Source of the DNA: Alphaproteobacteria bacterium
GTDB taxonomy: Bacteria; Pseudomonadota; Alphaproteobacteria; UBA2136; JALTLI01
Reading direction: 5' to 3'
DNA length: 6,423 nt
Assembly: GCA_027005635.1 (NCBI GenBank)
Contig: JALTLI010000063.1
Coordinates: forward strand, 1 to 6,423
Each line of letters opens with the position of its first letter. Positions within the stretch are counted from its first letter, which is position 1. Positions 1 through 6,221 of the stretch are shown here, piece after piece. The position numbers were made by a program, and so were the translations under genes. The notes beneath the pieces are model-generated. The model saw only the letters and a list, made by a program, of their open reading frames with translations. It made no database searches and was not told where the DNA came from.

Positions 1-958
1 CATCAATTGATAAATCAAGCACATCATCACCAAATTGTAAGCCTGCAGGCAAGGTATCAAACAATGGGCCACCAGTGTAATCACCAAAGTTCATTGTAAT
101 ATCACCATTGGCAACACCGCCTTCCCAGTCTGCACTTACAGAAGTACCTGTTGCATATTTTAATGAACCATCGGCATTAAACCTTAGTGTACCACTACCT
201 ATTTGATTATTTGTACCAGCTGAGCCATTAACAATATTAGAACCATCAGTATACAAAACCCAATCCCAAAAGTTATTAGCACGTTTTGTAAAAGCAATAG
301 ATACATCACGGGCAGCACCTTGAGAATCAAATAATCTAGCATCTGTAACAAAATCTGCAGTTGTTGGATCTGCTACAATTGCAGCAATATCAGTTGCTAA
401 AGTACCTGTTGTATCATAACTATGAATAAGCTCTGTACTTGTTAGGTTTGCCCCAATATCTAAGGTTGAAGTTGGAGATGCTGAAGAACTAACAGATTGC
501 AATTCAACACTTTCAACATCTTGAATATTTTGAATATTACCTTCTGAATCAGTTTGCCATCCTTGTAAGTAGTTACCATTTGGAGTAACAAGAAAACCAG
601 CATTATTTTCTACAAAGGCACCAGCACGTGTATAAAAGTAAGCTGTATCACTAGTAATGGCAGATGTATCTGTTATTGTAAAAAATCCATTACCAGAAAG
701 AGCTAAATCGGTAGAACTTTGGGTAGATTGCAAAGCACCCTGAGAAGCCTGCGCACGTTGAATATTAGTACCAACACCACCAGCGTTAAAGCTTGTACCA
801 CTAACACCACTACTTGTTACAAGTTGTTTGAATAGGGCACGGTTAGTTTTATAACCAATTGTGTTTACGTTTGCTAAGTTATCTGAAATAACACTCATGT
901 TTTCACCTTGTGTTAATAATCCAGCAACTCCTGCTGATAATGCTCCGAATAAACCCAT
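1..958 (-). CDS. flgE: Flagellar hook protein FlgE, C-terminal end cut by window edge
   Basis: FlgE is the subunit that polymerises outside the cell into the flagellar hook. The 319 residues visible begin MGLFGALSAGVAGL and continue with the rod/hook N-terminal signature ISDNLANVNTIGYKT at about 24-38. The family segment DLALSGNGFFTITD lies at 84-97, followed by YTRAGAFVENNAGFLV at 109-124 and LQGWQTD at 131-137. The ARLFDSQG block near 207-214 matches the conserved FDSLG region of the hook outer domain. No stop codon occurs before the window edge, so the C-terminal part, including the terminal helix needed for polymerisation, lies outside. The ATG at 958 is preferred because AGGAGA sits 7 bases upstream and the family N-terminus starts there. 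It is the third gene after fliK and flgD, 62 bases below flgD. A flagellar basal-body protein such as FlgF or FlgG is less likely given the FDSxG outer domain and the flgD neighbour. Confidence 0.93.
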   Translation of the reverse strand, partial: MGLFGALSAGVAGLLTQGENMSVISDNLANVNTIGYKTNRALFKQLVTSSGVSGTSFNAGGVGTNIQRAQASQGALQSTQSSTDLALSGNGFFTITDTSAITSDTAYFYTRAGAFVENNAGFLVTPNGNYLQGWQTDSEGNIQNIQDVESVELQSVSSSASPTSTLDIGANLTSTELIHSYDTTGTLATDIAAIVADPTTADFVTDARLFDSQGAARDVSIAFTKRANNFWDWVLYTDGSNIVNGSAGTNNQIGSGTLRFNADGSLKYATGTSVSADWEGGVANGDITMNFGDYTGGPLFDTLPAGLQFGDDVLDLSID

Positions 959-965
959 ATTTTTA

Positions 966-972
966 GTCTCCT
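966..972 (-). promoter_or_regulatory. Ribosome binding site of flgE
   Basis: Read on the minus strand the bases are AGGAGAC, seven bases before the ATG at 958. This fixes the flgE start and shows that the gene is translated from its own site in the 62-base gap after flgD. Confidence 0.8.
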
Positions 973-1020
973 GTTATGTTTTACTTACTTGTAATAGTAT
1001 ATTTATTAACTTACTTGTTA

Positions 1021-1725
1021 TTAAATTGCTTTTGCTGTGGATTGGTTTGCCCGTACTTGTCGTACAGATTTAAAATCCACGTTTGTACCATCTTTGGTAA
1101 TTAGATTAATATTTTCACCTTCGGCTTCTACTGCGTATATTTCTGAAAAACTGAATATATCTGCTTGAATGGCGTTACCATCAGCACCAGCAGCTTCAAT
1201 AAATATGGTATATTCACCATCATCTAATTGTTCACCTGTATCACTTTTACCATCCCATGTTATTTCGTAACTTCCTTTACTTAAATCACCATCAATTGTT
1301 TTTACTATTGAGCCTTTGCTATCTACAATTTTAATTTCATTGCTTAAAGCACGTTTATCTAGACTGTAGGTGAAATCTAATTTTCCATTAGATAAACTAG
1401 TTTTTGCCCCAGGAACTAAAGCTTCTTTACCAATGTAAGAAACTGCTAGTGTTTGAGCGCCAAATGTATCTGATGCCACTAGTTTTTCTAGGTTAGAATT
1501 TGTTGCAATTTGTTGCTCTAATGCTGAAAATGTTGCAATTTGTTCAGTAAATGCTGTTCCATCCATCGGTTTTAGTGGATCTTGGTTTTGTAATTGTGTT
1601 GTCAAAAGTTTGATAAATGTATCAAAATTTAAGTTTGCTGCACCTTGCGCTTTTTGTGAGGCGCTTTCTATTGCTTTAGATGTTACTCCAGATGCGCCAT
1701 CTGTTAATGCTCCAAATGCACCCAT
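1021..1725 (-). CDS. flgD: Flagellar hook assembly (hook cap) protein FlgD
   Basis: FlgD is exported and forms the temporary cap under which FlgE subunits assemble; it is absent from the finished flagellum. The 234-residue product has the family hallmark at 34-82: FDTFIKLLTTQLQNQDPLKP followed by MDGTAFTEQIATFSALEQ. The C-terminal half fits the known Tudor-like plus fibronectin-like fold. YIGKEALVPG at about 97-106 opens the barrel, and YEITWDGKSDTGEQLDDGEY at 153-172 is the typical FlgD loop. The start at 1725 is chosen over an in-frame ATG at 1752 because AAGGAGAT lies 7 bases upstream of it, whereas the longer version overlaps fliK and adds nine atypical residues. The fliK stop codon overlaps this ribosome site, which suggests coupled translation. 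The length is normal for the family. Confidence 0.95.
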   Translation of the reverse strand: MGAFGALTDGASGVTSKAIESASQKAQGAANLNFDTFIKLLTTQLQNQDPLKPMDGTAFTEQIATFSALEQQIATNSNLEKLVASDTFGAQTLAVSYIGKEALVPGAKTSLSNGKLDFTYSLDKRALSNEIKIVDSKGSIVKTIDGDLSKGSYEITWDGKSDTGEQLDDGEYTIFIEAAGADGNAIQADIFSFSEIYAVEAEGENINLITKDGTNVDFKSVRQVRANQSTAKAI

Positions 1726-1732
1726 TTTTTTT

Positions 1733-1740
1733 ATCTCCTT
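1733..1740 (-). promoter_or_regulatory. Ribosome binding site of flgD, overlapping the fliK stop codon
   Basis: On the minus strand the sequence is AAGGAGAT, 7 bases before the flgD ATG at 1725. Its first two bases belong to the TAA stop of fliK at 1741-1739. Ribosomes finishing fliK therefore end on the flgD ribosome site, which suggests translational coupling. It also decides between the two possible flgD starts. Confidence 0.8.
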
Positions 1741-3502
1741 AAATTGATACATCGATTAAGTTGTCTGGGTCTGTCCAGCCAGCTATCGATTTATCATTTA
1801 TTATTTCTAAATCATCTTCATATTCAGCAGAACTTCTGCTACCAGAATTATTTGAGCTTTGCTGTTGAGACGAATTATTATTTTCATCTCCAATTTGGAA
1901 TACGATACCTTTTGCATCTAGTTCCAAACCAGCATCTGCTAATCCTTGTTGTAGGTTACGCAAGTCTCGTGCCATTTGTTCAATAACCTCTGCATTTTGG
2001 GCTAAAATAGTTCCATGTACTTTACCATCGGTAATTTTTAGGTGAATATCTACTTGGCCAAGTTCTGCTGGCTTAAGGCTTACACGGATACTTCCACCAC
2101 CTTTAGATGCCAAGTTTTTAACCTGAATGTTTACTTGTTCACCAACATTTGCTTTTTCTGCTGTTTTGGCTAGGTTAGTATTATGTTTGGCTTCAATTAA
2201 TCCTCTTTCTAGACGTTCAACAAAACGTACTTCATCTTTATGAATGTTTATTTTATCTTTTGTTTCATTGTCTATTAGTTCTAAATCACCATTTTCATCT
2301 GTTTGAAATTGTAAAACATCTTTGCCTGTAACTGGTGCTATAGCATCAATACTGCGTACATCTACACCGTTATGGTTAGCAAAGTTAGCACTTGTTGCAT
2401 GACGGGCGTCTTTAGATGATAAGCTATTTTCAACAGCAGGACGAACCACAGGTGTAGCCTGTTTTTGTTGTTGGTTAATAACTTCATTTATGACTGTTTT
2501 AACTGTAACTTGTTCAGCTATTTGTACCCCAGATTCCTTTGCAATACTTTCAGCAACTGTGCTAGAAATAATTTTTTGTCCTTGAGCCACTTCTGGTTTA
2601 GTTACAGAAACTTCTGTTGGTTTTATTAAGTTAATATCTACTTTGGCTTTATTTTTTTCAGCTACAGGAGATGCAAATTCTTCAATATTTACTGTTTCAT
2701 CAGGAATGAATTTACTGATGAAATTATCTAATTTTGCAAATGGTTGTTGTTGCTCAATAGGAAATATTTTATCTGTTGATAATAAGTTGTCTGTTGATAA
2801 GATTTCATTTGTTAAATCAATTTCTTTGATTTGCTTTAATTTTGGCAAAGCTATTTTGCTAGCAATTTCATCTATAAAATTTGTTTTTGGAGAAATTTCA
2901 ATAGTTGAAGTAAAGGCAATTGCTGTTTGTCTTATTTCTGCAATTGGTAGCCCTTTATTATTTAAATTGCTGTATTCATTGGCTTGCAAAATTCCTAATG
3001 TATTTTTAGTATCTGTTATATCAGTTATTTTTGCAGATTGCCCTGTGTTTTGCTTAAAAGCTTCAAGTAATTGAGCTATTAATGATACTTTTTGAACTTT
3101 TTCTGCTGCTTGGGCTTTGTCAAAACCTAGTTTTTCGTAGGCAGATGCTAAATCTTGTAAGTTATCTATATTACCAAATTTTGTTTCTATTTGTTGCACT
3201 TCTACAATAACAGCTTTAAATTCAACAATTATTTCTTGTGGTTGAATGTTTTGTTGATTTGTTGCGTTGATAATAAAATCTGCAAATTCTTGAAGTTCTG
3301 GAGTTATTTCCCCAAGTAAAGTTTCTGCATCTAATTGAGGCATTATATCAGCATTTACACCTTTAACAGGTGAAATTGGAGATACTTCTGTTGTATTAAA
3401 CATAGAAAATAATGACGAAAATAATCCAGCAAGCCCTGTTGGTTTGCTAGGTGCAGTTAAACCAGTACTATTCCCTACTGGTAAAATTGGTGATATACTC
3501 AT
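1739..3502 (-). CDS. fliK: Flagellar hook-length control protein FliK
   Basis: FliK is an exported molecular ruler. Once the hook reaches its set length, its C-terminal domain acts on FlhB to switch export from hook to filament proteins. The product has 587 residues. The C-terminal hook-length domain (Flg_hook family) spans about 454-540. It carries the diagnostic SIRVSLKPAELGQVDIHLKI at 471-490 and then helical EVIEQMARDLRNLQQGLADA at 505-524. The first 450 residues are poorly conserved, as is usual for the ruler part, and rich in Gln, Asn, Thr and Lys. A short duplication, LSTDNLLSTDK, lies at 235-245. A polar, acidic tail of about 45 residues (Asn/Gln/Ser-rich at 540-560) follows the domain. 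The ATG at 3502 has AGGA 12 bases upstream, a rather long spacing. It is the first gene of the fliK-flgD-flgE operon, behind the sigma-54 promoter at 3574-3591. The family is clear from the C-terminal domain; the N-terminal half is assigned only by continuity of the frame. Confidence 0.92.
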   Translation of the reverse strand: MSISPILPVGNSTGLTAPSKPTGLAGLFSSLFSMFNTTEVSPISPVKGVNADIMPQLDAETLLGEITPELQEFADFIINATNQQNIQPQEIIVEFKAVIVEVQQIETKFGNIDNLQDLASAYEKLGFDKAQAAEKVQKVSLIAQLLEAFKQNTGQSAKITDITDTKNTLGILQANEYSNLNNKGLPIAEIRQTAIAFTSTIEISPKTNFIDEIASKIALPKLKQIKEIDLTNEILSTDNLLSTDKIFPIEQQQPFAKLDNFISKFIPDETVNIEEFASPVAEKNKAKVDINLIKPTEVSVTKPEVAQGQKIISSTVAESIAKESGVQIAEQVTVKTVINEVINQQQKQATPVVRPAVENSLSSKDARHATSANFANHNGVDVRSIDAIAPVTGKDVLQFQTDENGDLELIDNETKDKINIHKDEVRFVERLERGLIEAKHNTNLAKTAEKANVGEQVNIQVKNLASKGGGSIRVSLKPAELGQVDIHLKITDGKVHGTILAQNAEVIEQMARDLRNLQQGLADAGLELDAKGIVFQIGDENNNSSQQQSSNNSGSRSSAEYEDDLEIINDKSIAGWTDPDNLIDVSI

Positions 3503-3533
3503 TTTTAATTGTTATCCTATACATTAGGTTAAG

Positions 3534-3550
3534 GGTGCTTACATGGCACC
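3534..3550. repeat. Inverted repeat GGTGC-N7-GCACC in the fliK leader
   Basis: The arms GGTGC (3534-3538) and GCACC (3546-3550) are perfect inverted copies around a 7-base centre. If the sigma-54 promoter starts near 3564, this lies about 15-30 bases into the fliK mRNA, where it could fold as a short GC-rich hairpin. It could equally be an operator for a dimeric regulator, since it stands between the two divergent operons. The arms are short, so chance is possible. Confidence 0.4.
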
Positions 3551-3573
3551 AAAAAATATATTTGGAAAAGTAT

Positions 3574-3591
3574 ATGCAAGAAGGTTGCCAA
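3574..3591 (-). promoter_or_regulatory. Sigma-54 (-24/-12) promoter for fliK-flgD-flgE
   Basis: Read on the minus strand, the bases are TTGGCAACCTTCTTGCAT. Compared with the RpoN consensus TTGGCACG-N4-TTGCA, only two defined positions differ (C to A and G to C). The invariant GG (3589-3588) and GC (3577-3576) are exactly 10 bases apart, as required. Transcription would begin near 3564, leaving a leader of about 60 bases to the fliK ATG at 3502. Hook genes under sigma-54 with an activator of the FlbD type are well known in alphaproteobacteria such as Caulobacter. I cannot point to a certain activator site here. Confidence 0.8.
3579..3584 (+). promoter_or_regulatory. Ribosome binding site of the FlhB-like gene
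   Basis: AGAAGG stands 8 bases before the ATG at 3593. It supports that start and means the rightward transcript must begin upstream of about 3578. These same base pairs lie inside the leftward sigma-54 promoter. Confidence 0.6.
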
Positions 3592-3592
3592 A

Positions 3593-3865
3593 ATGGAAGA
3601 AAAGCAGAAAAAAGCAGTAGCTTTAAAGTATTCAGATGAAGATGCAGTACCAAGAGTTACTGGAAAAGGTAAAGATTGGTTAGCAGAAAAAATTATTACT
3701 TTAGCCAAAGAAAATGATATACCTATTAGAACAGATGCAGATTTAGTAGATATTTTAGAACAAATTGAATTAAACCAAGAAATACCACTAGAAGTTTACG
3801 CAGTTGTTGCAGAAATTTTTGCCTATATTTATAAAGTTAATAAAAACAAGAAAAATGATGGATAA
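3593..3865 (+). CDS. FlhB C-terminal-domain protein (FhlX / YlqH type, EscU/YscU/HrcU family)
   Basis: This 90-residue protein corresponds to the cytoplasmic C-terminal domain of the export switch FlhB, without the membrane part. The match runs from AVALKYSDEDAVPRVTGKGK (8-27) through LAEKIITLAKENDIPI (30-45) and LVDILEQIELNQEIPLEVY (51-69) to VVAEIFAYIYKV (71-82), in the family order. The self-cleaving NPTH motif that precedes AVALKY in FlhB is replaced by EKQK (3-6), so no autocleavage is expected. In family members studied elsewhere, such fragments can substitute for the cleaved FlhB C-terminus. Here a role at the export gate or in substrate switching is inferred from family and context. 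It is the first gene of a rightward group leading to fliO and fliP, and it is divergent from fliK, whose product acts on FlhB. The ATG is supported by AGAAGG 8 bases upstream. Confidence 0.87.
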   Translation: MEEKQKKAVALKYSDEDAVPRVTGKGKDWLAEKIITLAKENDIPIRTDADLVDILEQIELNQEIPLEVYAVVAEIFAYIYKVNKNKKNDG

Positions 3866-4148
3866 TTATCAGGAAATACAAAAAACGTTATCAGTTTTAT
3901 CTTCTCTTATTTTGCAAGATGATGTTGAAAGTTCAGAAAAACTTGTTTTAGGCTTAGAATTACTAGATAAACAACTAACCGCATTTTTAAAAACTAATCC
4001 TAAGCTAGAAAAAAATGAACTGATTTCATTAATGGCTAAAGTTGATAGTTTAAATCATGTGGCAAAAAATAAATCTAATATCATTAAAAAAAGTGTTATG
4101 CAGATAAACCAAAATATTAAAGCTAATAAAGGATACAATAAAAAATAA
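3855..4148 (+). CDS. Small helical protein of unknown function in the export-gate operon
   Basis: I do not recognise a family with confidence. The product has 97 residues (96 if the second of two adjacent ATGs, at 3858, is used). It is predicted to be mostly helical, with no cysteine, membrane segment or signal peptide. The central region LVLGLELLDKQLTAFLKTNP (30-49) has heptad-like leucine spacing, and the tail from 78 on is Lys/Asn-rich and basic. It overlaps the FlhB-like gene by 11 bases, and its TAA shares one base with the fliO start codon (TAATG), so it is translated as part of this flagellar operon. Size, helical character and place would fit a flagellar export chaperone of the FlgN or FliT kind, but this is only a structural guess. 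A longer in-frame start at 3804 is rejected because it lies deep inside the upstream gene. Confidence 0.72.
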   Translation: MMDNYQEIQKTLSVLSSLILQDDVESSEKLVLGLELLDKQLTAFLKTNPKLEKNELISLMAKVDSLNHVAKNKSNIIKKSVMQINQNIKANKGYNKK

Positions 4149-4549
4149 TGGAAATATTTGCAGATGTTAATATGGTACGTTGGTTGCTTTCAGTATTAGT
4201 ATTAATTTTATTACTTGGTAGCTTTGCTTTAATTGCCCCTTATATTGGAAAAAAAAGAAATACTTTTAGCATTAATAATAAAAAGAAAAAACTTAGTATT
4301 GTAGAAACCTTATACATTGATCAAAAACGTAAAGTTATTATGTTTAGAGCAGGTGATATAGAACATACTATTTTAACTGGGGTAAATAAAGATATCCATC
4401 TTTCTGCTGAACCTATTAACCTAGAAGAAGAGCTAGAAATAGAAGAAGATATATCTATTGGTTTTTTAAAAGAAATTCCTAGTGAAAAAGATAAATCATC
4501 TAAAAAAACAAAAACTAATAAAAGTAAAAAAGGTAAAAAACATGATTAA
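4148..4549 (+). CDS. fliO: Flagellar biosynthetic protein FliO
   Basis: FliO is a small inner-membrane protein that helps FliP assemble into the export gate. The 133-residue product has a single strong membrane segment at about 11-32 (LLSVLVLILLLGSFALIAPY region). The basic stop KKRNTF follows. Then comes the typical cytoplasmic block LSIVETLYIDQKRKVIMFRA at 49-68 and the segment DIEHTILTG at 70-78, corresponding to the family pattern of a conserved Lys/Arg-rich strand followed by a hxLLG motif. Residues 91-101 are acidic, and the end (113-132) is an unusual lysine-rich tail. The start overlaps the previous stop in TAATG, and the end overlaps the fliP start by 8 bases, so the three genes are probably co-translated. 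FliO sequences are weakly conserved; position directly before fliP strengthens the call. Confidence 0.88.
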   Translation: MEIFADVNMVRWLLSVLVLILLLGSFALIAPYIGKKRNTFSINNKKKKLSIVETLYIDQKRKVIMFRAGDIEHTILTGVNKDIHLSAEPINLEEELEIEEDISIGFLKEIPSEKDKSSKKTKTNKSKKGKKHD

Positions 4550-5294
4550 ACTTTGTTTTATTGGATTAATAGCTTTATTTGTTTTATTAGTTCCAACAGA
4601 TGTTATTGCGCAAGGAATAAATGATTTAAATCTTAATATTAGTGGTGATACTATTTCTTCACGTAAAATTTTTCAAATGATTGCACTATTAACAGTTTTA
4701 TCATTAGCGCCATCTATTTTAATGATGGTCACTTCTTTTACTAGAATTATTATTGTTTTATCATTACTTAGAAGTGCTATGGGTATGCAAAATACACCAC
4801 CAAATGCCGTGCTTATTAGTTTGGCTCTGTTTTTGAGTTTATTTATTATGGCACCTACTTTTAATGAGGCCTACAATAATGGTATTGCGCCATATATTAA
4901 TGAACAGCTAGATGAAGAAGATGCATTTAGAGAAACAGTGAAGCCATTTAGTCAGTTTATGGGGAGCCAAGTGAGGGAGAGTGACCTGAATTTATTTATG
5001 AATATGTTAAATAAAGAAGAAAAAGACCCTGAGCTAGAAAAAGCAAGTGATGCACCACTTCAAGCACTTATCCCAGCCTTTATGATTAGTGAATTACGCA
5101 GAGCATTTGAAATTGGATTTTTAATATTTTTGCCATTTTTAATTATTGATTTAACTGTTGCATCTATTCTTATGTCTATGGGTATGATGATGTTACCGCC
5201 TGTTATGCTTTCTATGCCATTTAAAATTATATTCTTTGTACTTATTGACGGGTGGCAATTACTTGCTGGATCATTGGTTGAATCTTTCAAATAA
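4542..5294 (+). CDS. fliP: Flagellar export gate protein FliP
   Basis: FliP forms, with FliQ and FliR, the core of the flagellar type III export gate in the inner membrane. The 250-residue product is the normal size. A signal peptide is visible at 1-23 (hydrophobic core LIALFVLLVP, probable cut after VIA before Q24), as is usual for FliP. The family's best conserved stretch lies at 64-104: TSFTRIIIVLSLLRSAMGMQ, then TPPNAVLISLALFLSLFIMA. In the C-terminal half, ALIPAFMISELRRAFEIGFL is at 175-194 and the Met-rich SILMSMGMMMLPPVMLSMPF at 208-227, both typical. The ATG at 4542 is used because AAAGG lies 8 bases before it and it begins the signal peptide; an earlier in-frame start at 4482 would add a lysine-rich stretch inside fliO. 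No fliQ or fliR follows; a terminator comes directly after. Confidence 0.97.
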   Translation: MIKLCFIGLIALFVLLVPTDVIAQGINDLNLNISGDTISSRKIFQMIALLTVLSLAPSILMMVTSFTRIIIVLSLLRSAMGMQNTPPNAVLISLALFLSLFIMAPTFNEAYNNGIAPYINEQLDEEDAFRETVKPFSQFMGSQVRESDLNLFMNMLNKEEKDPELEKASDAPLQALIPAFMISELRRAFEIGFLIFLPFLIIDLTVASILMSMGMMMLPPVMLSMPFKIIFFVLIDGWQLLAGSLVESFK

Positions 5295-5326
5295 AATAAC
5301 CCCTTGAAAATATTCAAGAGGTTATT
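5295..5326. terminator. Hairpin terminator between fliP and the convergent gene
   Basis: Arms 5295-5308 and 5313-5326 form a 14-base stem around the loop AATA. There is one imperfect pair, C-A when read rightward and G-U when read leftward. The hairpin begins immediately after the fliP stop. On the minus strand it is followed by a T-rich run (TTATTTTATTT including the stem end), so it fits best as the terminator of the leftward gene at 5337-6188. In the rightward direction the stem ends in TTATT followed by ACG, a weaker U tract, but it probably also ends the fliP transcript. A shared terminator suits convergent genes. Confidence 0.8.
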
Positions 5327-5336
5327 ACGTTAAGGT

Positions 5337-6188
5337 TTATTTAAGGTTTTGTACGCTGGCAGCGTATTCTTCCTGTAGAGAATATTCCGATGGAATATGT
5401 TGAGGTTTTGTGGTTAAAGTTTTTCTAACAGATGCTATCTGTTTTTCACGTTCATTTTCATAAGGCAAAGTTTTTTTAGCTGTATTTTTTGATGATTTCT
5501 GTCTGGTATAGTTTCTTTTATTATTAGTAGCATGTGTGTCTGCCACTCTTTTATAAATATTTACCTGACTTTGATAGCAAAAAATAACAGAAAAGTTAAC
5601 AAATAAACGTACTTCACATTCAAGCATTGATTTAACAAACTTTTTCTTTCTTAAAATGGATTCAGATTTTAAGTATTTTTTCTTCCTTAAATACAATATC
5701 TTCTTGTTTTCCATTTCGTCAAAAATTGCCAAAGCTTGTTTTAGCTCATTAGGTGATAGTTTACTTTTACCTGTTTCAAGCTTTCTTTTCAAAATAGATA
5801 TTTCATCATGCTTGAAACGGAACTCCATAGATTCAATATGGTTTTCCATCCACTCATCTTGTTTCTTTCCTGCCCTTTTAATAGCTTTATCTAAATGCTT
5901 AATGGCTCTATCAAGGTTGTTATTTTTACGGCTTAATGAAGCAGCATTAATACGATATAAAGAATATTTCAAAAATGACCATGCCAATAAATTAGGCATA
6001 TCCATAGGCAAAACACCATGTACCATGTTGTAAGATATAATACTTTCAACATAACGTAGGGTATATATGTTTTTGCCTATATTATCATTTAACTTAAAAG
6101 GCGTTTTTTCTTTTAATGTTTTTACCCAAAATTTAAATATTGTATTGAATTTTACTTCAATTTTCTTTTCTTTGTGTGTAGCTTTCAT
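5337..6188 (-). CDS. Lysine-rich, helical protein of unknown function
   Basis: I do not recognise this protein. From the ATG at 6188 it has 283 residues and is strongly basic, with no signal peptide or clear membrane segment in this form. Residues 90-185 are rich in Lys, Glu, Leu and Ala in helical patterns, for example NLDRAIKHLDKAIKRAGKKQ at 91-110 and LSPNELKQALAIFDEME at 144-160, and could be TPR-like or coiled coil. The region 167-188 is a dense Lys/Arg cluster. The last 70 residues are polar and probably disordered. The start is chosen for AGGAGG 12 bases upstream. An in-frame TTG at 6332 would add 48 residues that look like a signal peptide (core ISLLTFFLLTV, possible cut after ITLA), but it lacks a ribosome site and falls on the predicted transcription start. 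The gene converges on fliP and has its own promoter, so a flagellar role is not implied. Confidence 0.7.
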   Translation of the reverse strand: MKATHKEKKIEVKFNTIFKFWVKTLKEKTPFKLNDNIGKNIYTLRYVESIISYNMVHGVLPMDMPNLLAWSFLKYSLYRINAASLSRKNNNLDRAIKHLDKAIKRAGKKQDEWMENHIESMEFRFKHDEISILKRKLETGKSKLSPNELKQALAIFDEMENKKILYLRKKKYLKSESILRKKKFVKSMLECEVRLFVNFSVIFCYQSQVNIYKRVADTHATNNKRNYTRQKSSKNTAKKTLPYENEREKQIASVRKTLTTKPQHIPSEYSLQEEYAASVQNLK

Positions 6189-6200
6189 AATATTTTTTTG

Positions 6201-6206
6201 CCTCCT
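6201..6206 (-). promoter_or_regulatory. Ribosome binding site supporting the start at 6188
   Basis: AGGAGG on the minus strand lies 12 bases before the ATG at 6188. The spacing is a little long, but the match to the anti-Shine-Dalgarno sequence is perfect. In the longer reading frame these bases would be two successive AGG arginine codons, usually rare in AT-rich bacteria, which favours reading them as a ribosome site. Confidence 0.6.
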
Positions 6207-6221
6207 GTAGGCGAGTGTGAT

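Noticed and set aside
861..1073. 70-residue plus-strand frame over the flgE-flgD junction
   Set aside because: It is antisense to the conserved N-terminus of FlgE and the C-terminus of FlgD, with no coding evidence.
2774..2804. Tandem-like DNA repeat TCTGTTGATAA inside fliK
   Set aside because: It simply encodes the LSTD duplication in the unconserved ruler part of FliK, where short repeats are common.
2643..3074. 143-residue open frame on the plus strand
   Set aside because: It lies wholly inside fliK on the opposite strand, has no ribosome site, and its product resembles a membrane protein only because the AT-rich complement of Lys/Asn/Gln codons gives hydrophobic residues.
3468..3653. 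Small minus-strand frame across the divergent promoter region
   Set aside because: It overlaps the starts of both fliK and the FlhB-like gene and the sigma-54 promoter, with no ribosome site or recognisable protein.
5060..5317. 85-residue minus-strand frame over the end of fliP
   Set aside because: It is antisense to the conserved C-terminal half of FliP and begins within the terminator hairpin.
5331..5349. Short direct repeat TAAGGTTT twice after the fliP terminator
   Set aside because: It is only 8 bases long in AT-rich sequence and overlaps the stop end of the convergent gene; chance is the simplest explanation.
5656..6033. 125-residue open frame on the plus strand
   Set aside because: It is the complement of the Lys-rich minus-strand gene; the Phe/Ser/Leu-rich product is what the antisense of Lys/Glu codons gives.
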